Assembly (NCBI GenBank): GCA_949751835.1
Contig: CATKHK010000028.1
Location: 186,001-250,000, forward strand
DNA length: 64,000 nt
From: Blepharisma japonicum
Lineage: Eukaryota; Ciliophora; Heterotrichea; Heterotrichida; Blepharismidae
Direction of reading: 5' to 3'
The notes under the pieces: model-generated
What the model was told of the DNA's origin: nothing
Database searches by the model: none
Seen by the model: the letters and a program-made list of their open reading frames with translations, nothing else
Translations under genes and position numbers: made by a program
Shown here: piece after piece, positions 1 through 10,214 of the stretch
Layout: each line of letters starts with the position of its first letter
How positions within the stretch are numbered: the stretch's first letter is position 1

Positions 1-1
1 G

Positions 2-1876
2 GGCGGTAAAAATGAGCATCTGTATAATAATCTTGGAAATTGCTATTTAGACTCAAATTTGATACTGGAAGCTGAACAATGCTATATGTCAGCAATTTCA
101 ATTGTCCCCGAAATGGTTGCAGCACATTGCAACTTATCAAACGTATTAAAAGCACAAGGAAGAGTATCAGAAGCATTAGACCAATGTAAACAAGCAATTT
201 GCATTGATCCTTCTTATTCCGACGCTTATGCTTGCATGGGGAATATTTTGAAAGATACACACAATATTCAAGAATGCTTGATTTATTATCAACAAGCATT
301 GCAGTTAAATCCTACATCTGTGGTGATTCTTAATAACTTAGCTAATGCATTGAAGGATATAGGAGACGTGCATAATGCAATTGTTTGCTATAAAAAAGCA
401 TTAGAAATTACTCCATGATTTCCAGAAGCATATTGCAATTTGATATATTCAAAGATTTTTATATGTGACTGGGAAGACCAGCAAAATTCTTTTATACAGA
501 TGGCCAAATATATAAAATATCAAGTGGAAAATAAACAATTGCCGAGCGTGCAGCCTTTTCACGCAATAATTTATCCATTGGCGCCTGAAGATAAATTAAC
601 ATTATCAAGAAAATATGCAGAGCATGCTCAGTCATTGGTAGCGGGATATTCAATTTTCCCAAAATCTCAGCCTAATGAAGGAAAAATCAGAATTGGGTAT
701 GTTTCAAGCGACTTTGGAGATCACCCTTTGAGCCATTTACTGCAAAGTATTTTTAAGTTCCATAATAGGCAATATTTTGAAGTTTATGGATTTGCTTTAA
801 GTCCAAATGATAAGTCTGAATATCGACGAAGAGTAGAAGAAGGATGTGATGAATTTATTGATATATCTAGAATTGATGATCCTTATAAAGCTGCACAAGC
901 TATACACCAATATAATATTGATATTTTGGTCAATTTGAATGGATACACAAAAGGTTCTCGGAATGAAATATTTGCCTTAAAGCCTGGCAGGGTGCAAGCA
1001 CAGTTTATGGGATTTCCAGGGACTTTAGGTGCTGATTACATTCCCTATATGATCACTGACAAATCTGTCTGCCCTCCTGCATATACGCATTATTATTCTG
1101 AAAAGATGATCTGGATGCCTCATAGCTATTTCGCAAACGACCATGCCCAGTCAAATCGTGACGTCTTAGATCTTTCAAACCGTCCTACTAGGCAAGAATA
1201 TGGCCTTCCTGACGATAAATTTATTTTCGCGAACTTTAATCAGCTCTATAAAATCGATCCAGATACTTTTGCAATATGGATGAATATTCTGAAGAGAACA
1301 CCCAACAGTGTGCTATGACTTTTAAGATTCCCTTCAGTTGGTGAAGCTAATATAAGAAAATATGCATCGGAATATGGAATAGAGCAATCACGGATTATTT
1401 TTACAGATGTCGCTCAGAAGAGAATACACATAAATAGATGCTTTTTGGCTGACTTGTGCTTAGATACTCCACTATACAATGGGCACACAACTGGCTGTGA
1501 TTTATTATGAAGTGGCTTACCAATGGTAACATTTCCTCTTAAAACAATGGCTTCAAGAGTCGCATCAGGCCTTGTCACAGCACTAGAATGTCCAGAAATG
1601 ATTGCAAGCTCTCCTTCAAACTATGAAGAAAAAGCAGTTCAATACGCCAATGGGCCAGTTATAAGCCAAATTGAAAGCACCTTCCCTAAACACATTAGAA
1701 CTAGATTAGGCTCAAGCGAGCTTAAACTTTTACGTTGTAAAATAGAACACAAAAGATTGACAGCGCCTCTCTTCAACACTGAGATGTGGGTCAGAAATCT
1801 TGAAAAAGGTTTAAAAGAAGTCATGAAAATTGAATTAGAAAATGGAAGTCATTCAAATATTGAAATTGTTCCATAG
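2..1876 (+). CDS. OGT: O-GlcNAc transferase (OGT), 5'-truncated by window edge
   Basis: Transfers GlcNAc from UDP-GlcNAc to Ser/Thr of nuclear and cytosolic proteins. The frame is open from base 2 to a TAG at 1874-1876 (624 codons visible). TPR repeats fill roughly residues 1-145, followed by the catalytic GT41 region. Recognisable parts are [16 protein letters not shown] near residue 232 (the DHP/SH segment holds the catalytic-region histidine), [10 protein letters not shown] near 411 (UDP-contacting Lys) and NGHTTG near 493. TGA at 416-418, 1316-1318 and 1508-1510 are read as Trp; the second gives SVLWLLRFP and the third LLWSGLPMV, where animal OGTs carry Trp. The N-terminal TPRs lie outside the window. 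Identification by family resemblance is strong. Confidence 0.95.
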
Positions 1877-2000
1877 CTAAATAAAATTCTGGCTCTTGAA
1901 ATAAGTTTAAATAATCAAAAACATGCATTAAAGTTAATAAGTAAGAAAATTCTAAAGTTTAGATTTCATATTGAATTAATGGATTATATAATAAAAAGGC

Positions 2001-2201
2001 ATGAGACTTGACACTCCAGTCTATCAAAGAATGCTCAGATATAGATACAACGTTTATAGAGCTGTTGGATTCCTCCCTGCAGTTGGACTCTTAGTATATT
2101 GGACACTAGAGCATGGGTTCAAGAACTTCAATTCCTATGTTCTCAACCCACCTCAGCCAGGTGTGAAAAAGAGAGAAAAGGGTGAAGACATAGAAGATTA
2201 A
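2001..2201 (+). CDS. Small single-span membrane protein, unknown
   Basis: A 66-residue ORF from ATG to TAA, starting 124 bp after the OGT stop on the same strand. It has a basic N-terminus rich in Arg and Tyr (MRLDTPVYQRMLRYRYNVYR), one hydrophobic segment around residues 21-36 (GFLPAVGLLVYWTLEHG), and a polar tail with a KKREKGEDIED end. The size, basic front and single span resemble small accessory subunits of mitochondrial membrane complexes, but no family is recognised and that idea is only inference. The composition looks coding: stops are absent and codon use matches the neighbours. Confidence 0.6.
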   Translation: MRLDTPVYQRMLRYRYNVYRAVGFLPAVGLLVYWTLEHGFKNFNSYVLNPPQPGVKKREKGEDIED

Positions 2202-2293
2202 ACTCATAACCATAATCATTACAGGTTAATTCAGATCTCGTTTTTGATCTTAGATAATAGATCCTAAATCTTTAACTGGTTAAGAAATTTTAG

Positions 2294-2503
2294 ATGAAAT
2301 CAAACAAATCTCTATTTCACCAAGCATTAAGGCCTAGAGTTTTTAAATTTATGGATTTTAATGACAGAGAAAGAGGTAAAAAGAAAATTCTTCAAAAATC
2401 GGCTAGGAATGAATTTAAATATCAAAATTTAGATTATTTCAAAGAATTCAGGCAAATAGATTTTGAAAGAAGTATTTTTTCTCAAAATAGATTAATCAGA
2501 TAA
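2294..2503 (+). CDS. Small basic ORF, unknown
   Basis: A 69-residue ORF from ATG to TAA, Lys/Arg/Phe-rich, with no membrane segment or known domain. It lies 92 bp after the preceding small gene on the same strand. It contains LRPRVFKFMDF; a PRVFK motif also occurs in the weak ORF at 23195-23410, possibly by chance. It could be a real small basic protein or an accidental ORF. Function unknown. Confidence 0.35.
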   Translation: MKSNKSLFHQALRPRVFKFMDFNDRERGKKKILQKSARNEFKYQNLDYFKEFRQIDFERSIFSQNRLIR

Positions 2504-2680
2504 AAATCATTCTATTAAATATTCAAATCTAAATCATAGGAAGTTTAATATTGAAGAAATAAAAATTTGTAATAGCAAAATATTTAATTCATATTTATAA
2601 GTTGAAATAATACTTTAAAATCATAATCTAAATTTTGTTAAATAAGCATACTTTCACTATCTCAAGTTATTAGATACTCA

Positions 2681-3034
2681 TTAGTTTGTATCTACACTTT
2701 TTCTATTTTGTAATTGCCAGTGCGATTCCATGTATTCTTGAGAGCTCAAACAAAGATAACAGCCCATATCATAAAGAAGACAATCAATACAAAAATTTCC
2801 TTCTAGTTCGTAATAATCCCTAAATCTTTTTCTATTTATAGCACATCCTATGCAGCACAGAGCACACCCTAATATAAAAGTCAAGTTATGATTGAGAACT
2901 CCTGTAGTTTTATGAGCCATGGATTGCACAATTGCAGTCCCTATAACGGGACAGCAGAACAGTAACAAGCATTCAGGGAAAGCATCAAAACAGTCGCACA
3001 TGGTTTTATGCCAATTCGTTCTTTTAGTAGACAT
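2681..3034 (-). CDS. PLAC8/cornifelin-like Cys-rich protein
   Basis: A 117-residue protein ending in TAA. It contains the Cys-dense pattern of the PLAC8 family: DCFDAFPECLLLFCCPVIG near the N-terminus, then LGCALCCIGCAINR, then a C-terminal CIDCLLYDMGCYLC segment. PLAC8-type proteins are small membrane-associated Cys-rich proteins linked in various eukaryotes to metal handling, cell size or calcium; the role here is not known. It lies 17 bp downstream of the phosphomannose isomerase stop on the same strand, so its promoter must be within or upstream of that gene, or the two are co-transcribed. Confidence 0.75.
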   Translation of the reverse strand: MSTKRTNWHKTMCDCFDAFPECLLLFCCPVIGTAIVQSMAHKTTGVLNHNLTFILGCALCCIGCAINRKRFRDYYELEGNFCIDCLLYDMGCYLCLSSQEYMESHWQLQNRKSVDTN

Positions 3035-3051
3035 TTATTAAAAAACTTTGA

Positions 3052-4113
3052 TTAATGCAAATTATGCCCACATAAATATAATCTAATTCTTGGTGTCGGA
3101 GTTATTTCCACTGAGCTGCTAATCAAATAACTGCTCCCAGCTTTGATTTCTTCACCACCATATATTCCGCTTCCTTCTAAAACCATCCCTAGCATATGGC
3201 CAGTTACATCAATTACAAATGGCTCAGTTTTTACATATTCAATGACTTTAAATTCAGGGTATTCTGTGATATATTCTTTTACACCTGTCTCTCTTTCATG
3301 CCCTCTTATTATTGGTGGTCTTGTTCTATTTTCATAATTCGCAATCTAAATATCAAGTACTCTTAACAATGCTTGTACATCTTTGTGCTTAGGAGTAAGG
3401 CCAGCTCTTATCACATTATTTGAAGTTGCTTGTGCTTCAATTAAATCTCCCCATATATATGCATGAGGGTCACAAGGGTGGATTAAAACAGCCTCTCCGG
3501 GGTTTAGTTCAATGTAATTCATAAACATGCCTACAAAAATTCCAGTATCGCCTGGGAAATATTCATTGATTTCTTCATAAATGTTATGGATGCTATTTGT
3601 ATGCATTCTTTCAATATAAGCATTTACGTGCTCTTTAGTGACTTCTTCATTCTCATAAAGTTTTTGGAGTTGAGAAGGTAGATCATTGATATCTCCAATT
3701 AGATCATTTAGTTCTGGGGTTTGATTCAGCATATCAGACACCTCTTCAGGGCTACGAAAGCCATAGAAAAGTTTCATTGAAGATAGCGCAATGCACATTT
3801 CTGGCTTATGATTATCGTCAGGATAAAGTTTTGGATTTTGTAAATGTAATTGCTCACCTTGAGTCTTATTTGGATGAAGCTGGATACTAAGAGGCAAATT
3901 AACAGTAAGCAATTTGAATAAGTATTTTAGCTCACCAGTAATATCTTTGATGTTGTTGCCATTGTAAAGTGTAGGAAGATCAGAATGGGTTCCGAGCCAA
4001 TATTCAGCATAGGGACGATCTTCAATAATTTCGTTTGAGAAGATAGTTATCATGCTTGATGAGCCTTTCTTTCCCCATAGATAGTTTTGAATCCCTCCAT
4101 TAACACGTATCAT
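3052..4113 (-). CDS. MPI: Mannose-6-phosphate isomerase, type I, one 15-nt intron
   Basis: Interconverts mannose-6-P and fructose-6-P in the cytosol, feeding GDP-mannose and glycoprotein synthesis. Zinc-site and catalytic parts are visible: SIQLHPNKTQ (Gln and His ligands), NHKPEMCIAL (Glu ligand), PHAYIWGDLIEAQA (His ligand) and NVIRAGLTPK (catalytic Arg). An in-frame TAG at 3346-3348 is removed by a 15-nt intron at 3346-3360, after which the frame continues for 97 residues to TAA at 3052-3054. The spliced protein is about 348 residues, a little shorter than yeast PMI. N-glycosylation need is plausible given the many sequons in the giant surface protein at 23.5-30.2 kb. Confidence 0.93.
3346..3360 (-). 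other. 15-nt intron in MPI
   Basis: On the minus strand this reads GTACTTGATATTTAG. Removing it eliminates an in-frame TAG and joins QALLR to IANYENRTR without a frame change. A is at intron position 10. Confidence 0.9.
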
Positions 4114-4702
4114 TTGATATGTGGATTTTATATTTTATGCCGAATTCGTATTAAATTAAACTTATTAGTATTATATCATAAATTTAAGCTGAGTGAGAGC
4201 TAATTATGAAAAAAAAAATTTAAAACTCTAAGCAAGTTCCTTATTAATCTTTAAATTTATTGTATACTATTGGTTGAATCTCATCTAAACTCTAAGTTCT
4301 ATACTCTATATAAATTAATATTAAAGCTATTATTTAAATAATTTTTTATTGGACATTATAAATAAACTTTATTTCTATGCATTTATTTGCATCATATTGA
4401 TCTATCATAAATCTTTATTACCTTCTGGCACTTAATTGGAACAAATTGCTGTGATATAAAAAAATTGCCGAATAACTTTAAATGATAGATAGCTATTAAT
4501 ATAATTTTATATATTATTTAGCAATCAATAAAAGCCACATTCTGCTGTATATGCCCAAAATTGCTTTCCCATATGCGTTTCAATAATAAAATTTCAGTTA
4601 TTAATATAATAATTTTTCCATTTTTAAAATATTTCACACTTGGATTAAATTTATTGCAGAATTTTAATTTTAAAAAATTTCACACTGAATTTCCATTATA
4701 AA
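4114..4702. other. Intergenic, AT-rich, divergent promoter region
   Basis: This 589-bp stretch separates divergent MPI (minus) and eEF1B (plus). It is very AT-rich with stops in all frames under the TAA/TAG code. I see no gene, RNA or repeat. It must hold both promoters. Confidence 0.6.
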
Positions 4703-5374
4703 ATGAACATTTCTTCATCAGATTACAATAAGCTTGAAGATATCCTTCACTCAAATTTATATTTATGTGGAGACACTCCAACTCAAATAGATGCAAAAAT
4801 ATTCAGAGAGATTGCAGATTGTTGTAATTACTTATACCCTTATCCAAACCTTTATGGATGGTATTGCTTTCTCAAGAACTTTTCAAACGAAATTTTAAAT
4901 AGCTGGCCTGAGCCTGTAGTTAACAATACCCCAGAATATGATGATTTCGATCTTTTCGACAACGACCCTAATATTGAAAAAGAATTCCTAGATCAAGCTT
5001 TCAATAAGGAAGCAGACCCAGCTGTCAATGATTCAGGCAGGAGCCGAGTTATATTTGACATTAAGCCAGTCGATATTACAGTTGATCTTGATAATATTGC
5101 AAGATTAATTTTATCAGACATACAGCTAGATGGTCTCAAATGGATAGAGAACTACAATATTGAGCCTGTTGCCTATAAGATTAATATGCTACAAATGGGT
5201 TGCATTATTGAAGACGTTCTTGATACTGATTTTATTGTAGAAAAAATAATGGATATTACTGGCCAATTGCAATGCGAAGAAGAAGATGAAAACGGTGAAG
5301 GAACTGGTGTATTTTATTATACCGAAGGTTGCTTGATTCAAAATGTAGATATATCAAGCTTCCAAAAATTTTAA
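4703..5374 (+). CDS. EEF1B: Elongation factor 1 beta/delta-type guanine exchange factor
   Basis: A 223-residue protein that would recharge eEF1A with GTP during translation elongation. The N-terminal third (residues 1-70) is a GST-C-like helical segment (LYLCGDTPTQIDAKIFREI), followed by an acidic linker (EYDDFDLFDNDPNIEKEF) and the C-terminal exchange domain from about residue 118. That domain matches the family in FDIKPVDITVDLD, SDIQLDGLKWIE, PVAYKINMLQMGCIIED and the terminal IQNVDISSFQKF. Divergence: the usual KPWDDETD Trp is absent (KPVDITVD), and an acidic EEEDENGEGTG insertion precedes the last strand. It is convergent with the PIP5K gene, 21 bp apart. Confidence 0.88.
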   Translation: MNISSSDYNKLEDILHSNLYLCGDTPTQIDAKIFREIADCCNYLYPYPNLYGWYCFLKNFSNEILNSWPEPVVNNTPEYDDFDLFDNDPNIEKEFLDQAFNKEADPAVNDSGRSRVIFDIKPVDITVDLDNIARLILSDIQLDGLKWIENYNIEPVAYKINMLQMGCIIEDVLDTDFIVEKIMDITGQLQCEEEDENGEGTGVFYYTEGCLIQNVDISSFQKF

Positions 5375-5395
5375 TTACAAGTTAAAATTAATTAG

Positions 5396-7618
5396 CTATT
5401 CAGTAAATATTGTATTCATATACCCAAGAAATCTCTCTGCATAAAGTTTGGAAGGCACACATGAAATAGCTGAACTCCCATATATGCTTCCTTTAAATAA
5501 ATGCTCAAGTTTCTTTTTTGCACCATAAAGTGTCAAAATATCAATAATTCCCATAAAATAGAGTTTATCCCCATCTAGCGACATAAGGCCTCCTCCTTCA
5601 GTTTCGGTTAAAGGCACATTTGTTCTATGAACAATCCTTTCACCTTTTGTATGATGGATTCCAAGTAGCAGGCTATAATCAATAATATCATTTTTCACAA
5701 AAAATTCACAGTCTCTTTCCATCTGTTGCAGAATTTTTTCTTTTTTTGTAGGGTCTATATCAATTTTCAGCCCAGATCTATTGAAGTCTAAGTCTTTTCT
5801 GGCAACAGAAAAATCTTCATTTGGGTCTGTAGATCTTCCATATGTGGATCCTTTCAGATCATATCTGATATGTATTTCATCTCCTGAAGAAAAAACATTT
5901 CCCATTACGATGATATATCTTTTAATTGTTTTTCCACCTCTTGGTGAAAGCAATTTGTGGAAGCCATAAAATCTGGGGATTAGTGTATCAGGATAAGTCA
6001 TTATGTGCTCATAATACTCAGGCAAAATTTTTCTTAAAAACACATATTCATCTCGGGTCATTGTTTTTACAACGTATTTTCCATCATCGCTATAATAGAA
6101 AAAGCTACCGCTTTTTCCACTGGACATTAGGCCAACTAGGGAAGAAAACTCACTTTGGAGCAGGCTACTCATTATCATATCAACGCCTAATGATTTTATG
6201 TACTGATTTGCTGAAATACCATACCTTCTTCGAATTCTCTCAAAAATAAATGGAGAATAATCTCTAAATTTACACATTTTAGACTGAACAGAAGACTCAC
6301 CTGGCAATAAATTTAGTTTTGATCTTTCCGCAAATTGCTCAGGAGTTGGGATTGAATTAGGATCTAAGTTTACAGCAGCTGCTCTTACAGCTTTTTGTAT
6401 ACCCAGCATCATGCTTACAATTAAGCTTCAATCTTCATCACCCCAATGTATAACGCTTTTCTTCTTTTCAGCATTTTTCTTAGGAACATTATATCTTGTG
6501 CTTGCTCTCCTTCTTGGATTATCTTTAATATCTTCATCTCCAAGAGTTTCTGCTTTTAGTGAGTGCATAGACCTTGCTAGTTCTTTTAATCTATCTAAAA
6601 CCATTGATCTTCTATTATCGAAAATTTCAGAAGTGTCTAAATCGCTTATAAAGCTTATTGATTTTTCCGGAGATTTCATTTGAGGGATGTGGCTATAAGT
6701 ACTATCTGAGACTGGCTGTGTATCAATATCAGAAAATGATATATCATCGTCTATATAAGAAAAAGGAACATCCATATCACCATCAAGCCCAACTTCTTGA
6801 TGTGAGTTGAATTTTGGTCCTCTTTCAAAATCTTGTTGCAATATTAATTTTGGGCCTCGATCACATGAATTATCTTGAAAACTTCTAACAAATGACGCCT
6901 TTGGAGATATTTCTTCAGTAACAGGAGCATTAAGCAGCTCTATACAAGAATACAATTTTCTTTCCAATGACTCGATCCTGTCTCTATAGTTTTCACTATT
7001 TGTTGAATCTTTCCGTTCTTCACATCTTTCATTAACTCCAAATTTAGTAAGGCTTAATCACTCAAAAATGGGCTTGTTTTTAGACAAGCTTTGTTTGAAC
7101 TCATCAAAATCAATCACTCCATCCCCTTTTAAATCCATCATATCAAATTGCTTTTTGACGGCTTCTTGGCTTGCATCTTCTTTACTGCTTCCAGTAAGGT
7201 TATTTCTCATCTCTGCTACGCTCAACAAATATTTCGAAAATTCAGGAAATGTTATGATTTCGCTATTTTTTTGGGCTATCAGCCGAAATGATTGGTATGC
7301 TTTTTCTTCTCGATTGCCATGCATTAATACGTCCATGTACTCTAAAAATTGCTCAAATGTAATTCTCCCTCTGTTATCTTTGTCCATTACTTTAAAAATC
7401 CGATCTGCTATTGTGCGAGTGCTTTTCATACCTAACAATCCCATGTTTTTTCTGAATTTCTTCAATGTGAATGCTTTGCCTTTAGCCATCCTGTCAAATC
7501 TTTGTTGATATAATAGCAACTCTTGTGGAGAAAACCTGAACTTGTGTGATAGCAGATATGCTTCAGTTTGCCTAATAGTGACACGACTTTTCTTATGATG
7601 ACTACTGCAACAATTCAT
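5396..7618 (-). CDS. EF-hand / phosphatidylinositol-4-phosphate 5-kinase fusion
   Basis: One 740-codon frame, joined across TGA-Trp at 7058-7060 and 6428-6430. Residues 1-186 are a calcium-sensor-like region with a loop at 79-90 (DKDNRGRITFEQ, lacking the usual Glu at position 12), a degenerate hand near 115-130 and a better loop at 162-173 (DLKGDGVIDFDE). A Ser/Asp-rich linker follows to about 395. The PIP kinase core starts near 400 (DWSLIVSMMLGIQKAV) and contains VVKTMTRDE (ATP-binding Lys), YDLKGSTYGRST, DIIDYSLLLGIH, FMGIIDILT and an activation segment ending YAERFLGYM, which resembles type I PIP5K. It should make PI(4,5)P2 at membranes, probably under calcium control. The fusion is convergent with eEF1B and 26 bp downstream of a PX gene. 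Confidence 0.9.
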
Positions 7619-7644
7619 AATTATTTAAAAAATGATTTATTAAT

Positions 7645-9264
7645 CTATCTTTTAGAATTTCTTCGCTTGTCAGAAAGCTTCCTAAGCTTTTTTCTATCGT
7701 ATGCGTCAACTAAACGATAATCTCCGTTAAAACCACACTTTAGCTCTTCTTTGTTTTCTACAATACGAATCATAGAAAGCATGGAATTTTTGAGTAAGAT
7801 GCTTTCTGAGCATAAATCAGCAAGAAGCATTTTTGTAGAATGCTCACAAAAATGAGAATTCCATGAACACTTGACTTCTTGTTTGTAGATGGGGTCTTCT
7901 AGGAAGCCACTGAGTGAACTATGGTTGGTATCTGATTCGTCAGTAGAGATTGAACTTTGTGGGCTGGCTGGAGCTGATTTGGGAGCATTAACAAGTTCGA
8001 ATCGGTAATATGAAGAGAAAGAACCAATTATTAAATCATTTTTAAGTTTCGAGAGGTTGGGACGAGACTGAAACTCCACCATGGCATAGGACTCAGATTG
8101 TGTAATATTTAAAACAGTGCGGAACTCTATTGGTGTTCTATCAAACATATACAACATCCGAAAACCAGCAGTTCCATCATTTCAACAAGTTTCTTCCATT
8201 TCAATAAGTCTCAGATCTCACTTTTTCCGCTCATGAGGTACTGTAACGCTTTCAATAAGTCTTGAAATGGAAGTTTCTACACTGAATTCAGCATTGATTT
8301 CGAGCTTGCGATTCACAAGTCTATAGCATGCTTGCATTTCTTCATTTAGAAGAGGTCTCCACATCCCAGCTGTGCATTGTGTGGCACTAGCTGGCTTTTT
8401 GAAAACTATTTGCTCGTTTTCCCAATTGCTAAAAATATCAAATGCTTCCTGATCATTATTAAGTATTCCTATGATCTTATTTTCTGATTGGTTACTTCTT
8501 AAATGTTCTGCTAGAATTTGAAGGATATGAAAAGCCTGGGTTTGGCTTTCCCCATGCACTTTTTTAGTCAGGTGCTCATTTAGCCTCATTTCTGATAGCA
8601 ATTCAGGATCGATTTTTACAAGCTCTTTGATAACTTCTTGGTAATCTCTATGCCGGTCTCTTGATGTCAATTTAGTAATTACATCCATTACCTTGCTGCC
8701 GAGATTTCGAAGTGCGCATAAAGGGATAAGAGTTTTTAAGAGAAAAGAAATCAATTCAGGCCTTATGGTTCGTCTTTTTGAGAAGAATTCCCACTCAAAA
8801 TCTTCTAGAGCTTTGGTTTTATTCCTTGAGTCAGTGTTTAGACGAATAGAGAAGTCAAAAATAAGCTCTTCGTCAGGAGTAGGAAGTTGGCTTGAGCATG
8901 TGCCGATTTGGCTTATAAGATCAGCTTGAATATTTAAAAATCTATATAAGTATGGAGTCAATTGGTAACATTTTGAAATAGCTTTAAGCCATGCTTCAAA
9001 AAGAATCCGACGCTCTGAGACTACATTAGAGTTTTGGAACACACACTTTGCAGGAAATTTTGGGAGCGAAATTTGTGAACGCTTGAGAACTCCTGAAATT
9101 TCCTCTTTGAAAGTGCAGAATTGAGTATACCTTTTGAAAGCTGTAAGTGTGCAAGTGCAGTTGATAATGATACGGACCTCATAAACTGTATGGGAACGAA
9201 AGAGAAGGCTACCTTGATTTTCAGTATAAGTTCGAGGGATTGAAATACGAATGGAGTGCTCCAT
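7645..9264 (-). CDS. PX-domain protein with unassigned C-terminal domain
   Basis: A single 539-codon frame, reading TGA at 8218-8220 and 8182-8184 as Trp. Residues 1-115 form a PX phosphoinositide-binding domain: FKRYTQFCTFKEEI, the proline stretch ISLPKFPAKCVF, then RRILFEAWLKAI and PYLYRFLNI. The middle (about 125-330) is helical with no recognised family. The last 190 residues start WDLRLIEMEETCWNDG and contain RMLYMFDRTPIEFRTV, faintly START-like in spacing; that assignment is weak. Expected role: a peripheral endosomal or membrane-trafficking protein. It is divergent from another PX protein at 10215 across a 950-bp spacer. Confidence 0.72.
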
Positions 9265-10214
9265 TGAATTATATTACGTAATAAGTAATTTTTTTGGTAT
9301 CTAATATGTTTGAAAAATTAGCATAAAAGTGGGAAAAGGATATTTAAGATTGAGTAAGAAATTAAGTTTTATGATAATGGTATTTTTTGATTTATTGTAG
9401 ACAATATGTTTAAAACAATTAATTTCGGTTTTTCAGTTTTATCGGAGGAAATTAGGCTGTCTGATAAATTCATAGAATTTCTTGTCATTTTCGCTTTTAT
9501 GAATTTGGCATAGAATAGACAGATAATGATTGAATGTTGCCGAAATTCTGATATAAGTAATTTTTAAAAGCTTATAAATTAATAATGAATTGAAAATTAA
9601 AATCAGAAAGACAAATTTAAATTATGGAGGTTATTCAAAATAGAAGAAAAATTTAACAGAAAGTTTATTAATTATTCTCTAATTATGAATACAATCTTTA
9701 AGAAGCTTATTACTTATAAAATTTCTGACAAAATATTTGGGTTATTGATTATTTGTTTATCTTTATTTTTCAAAAATTCCGATATAGAGAAATAAGTAAT
9801 TATTATGATCTCAATTTTAATTTGATATCTCAATAGTCATATTGGGGCACGATTTTATAATATATAGAATTATAGATATTTATATCCTCATTACAAGCCA
9901 AAATTTTCATTAAATTTAGAATGGTGTGTGAAAGGATTTTCTTATTTTTAATAATTTGATTATTGAGCTATTTCAGAAGAAAATATTATTTTCTGATAAA
10001 TTGTAAGAAAAATAAAAATAGATTTATTTCAGATTGAAATATAATTTATGAATATGAATTAATATTTTAACGGAAACTTATAAATTAGCTATACCAAAGT
10101 CTCGAAATTTTAATAGCAAATAACCTTCTTAATAATTTTTTTTAATAAAATTGGTTTTGCAACAAGCAGACTATATTTTAAGAGAAAATTCCATTATAAT
10201 TAATTACTCCAAAA
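9265..10214. other. Intergenic, AT-rich, between two divergent PX genes
   Basis: A 950-bp stretch with many TAA/TAG in every frame. I find no coding pattern, tRNA or obvious repeat. It serves as the shared upstream region of the genes at 7645-9264 and 10215-11930. Confidence 0.6.

Noticed and set aside
3143-3337. 64-codon plus-strand ORF
   Set aside because: Antisense to the second exon of MPI, whose protein pattern is clear.
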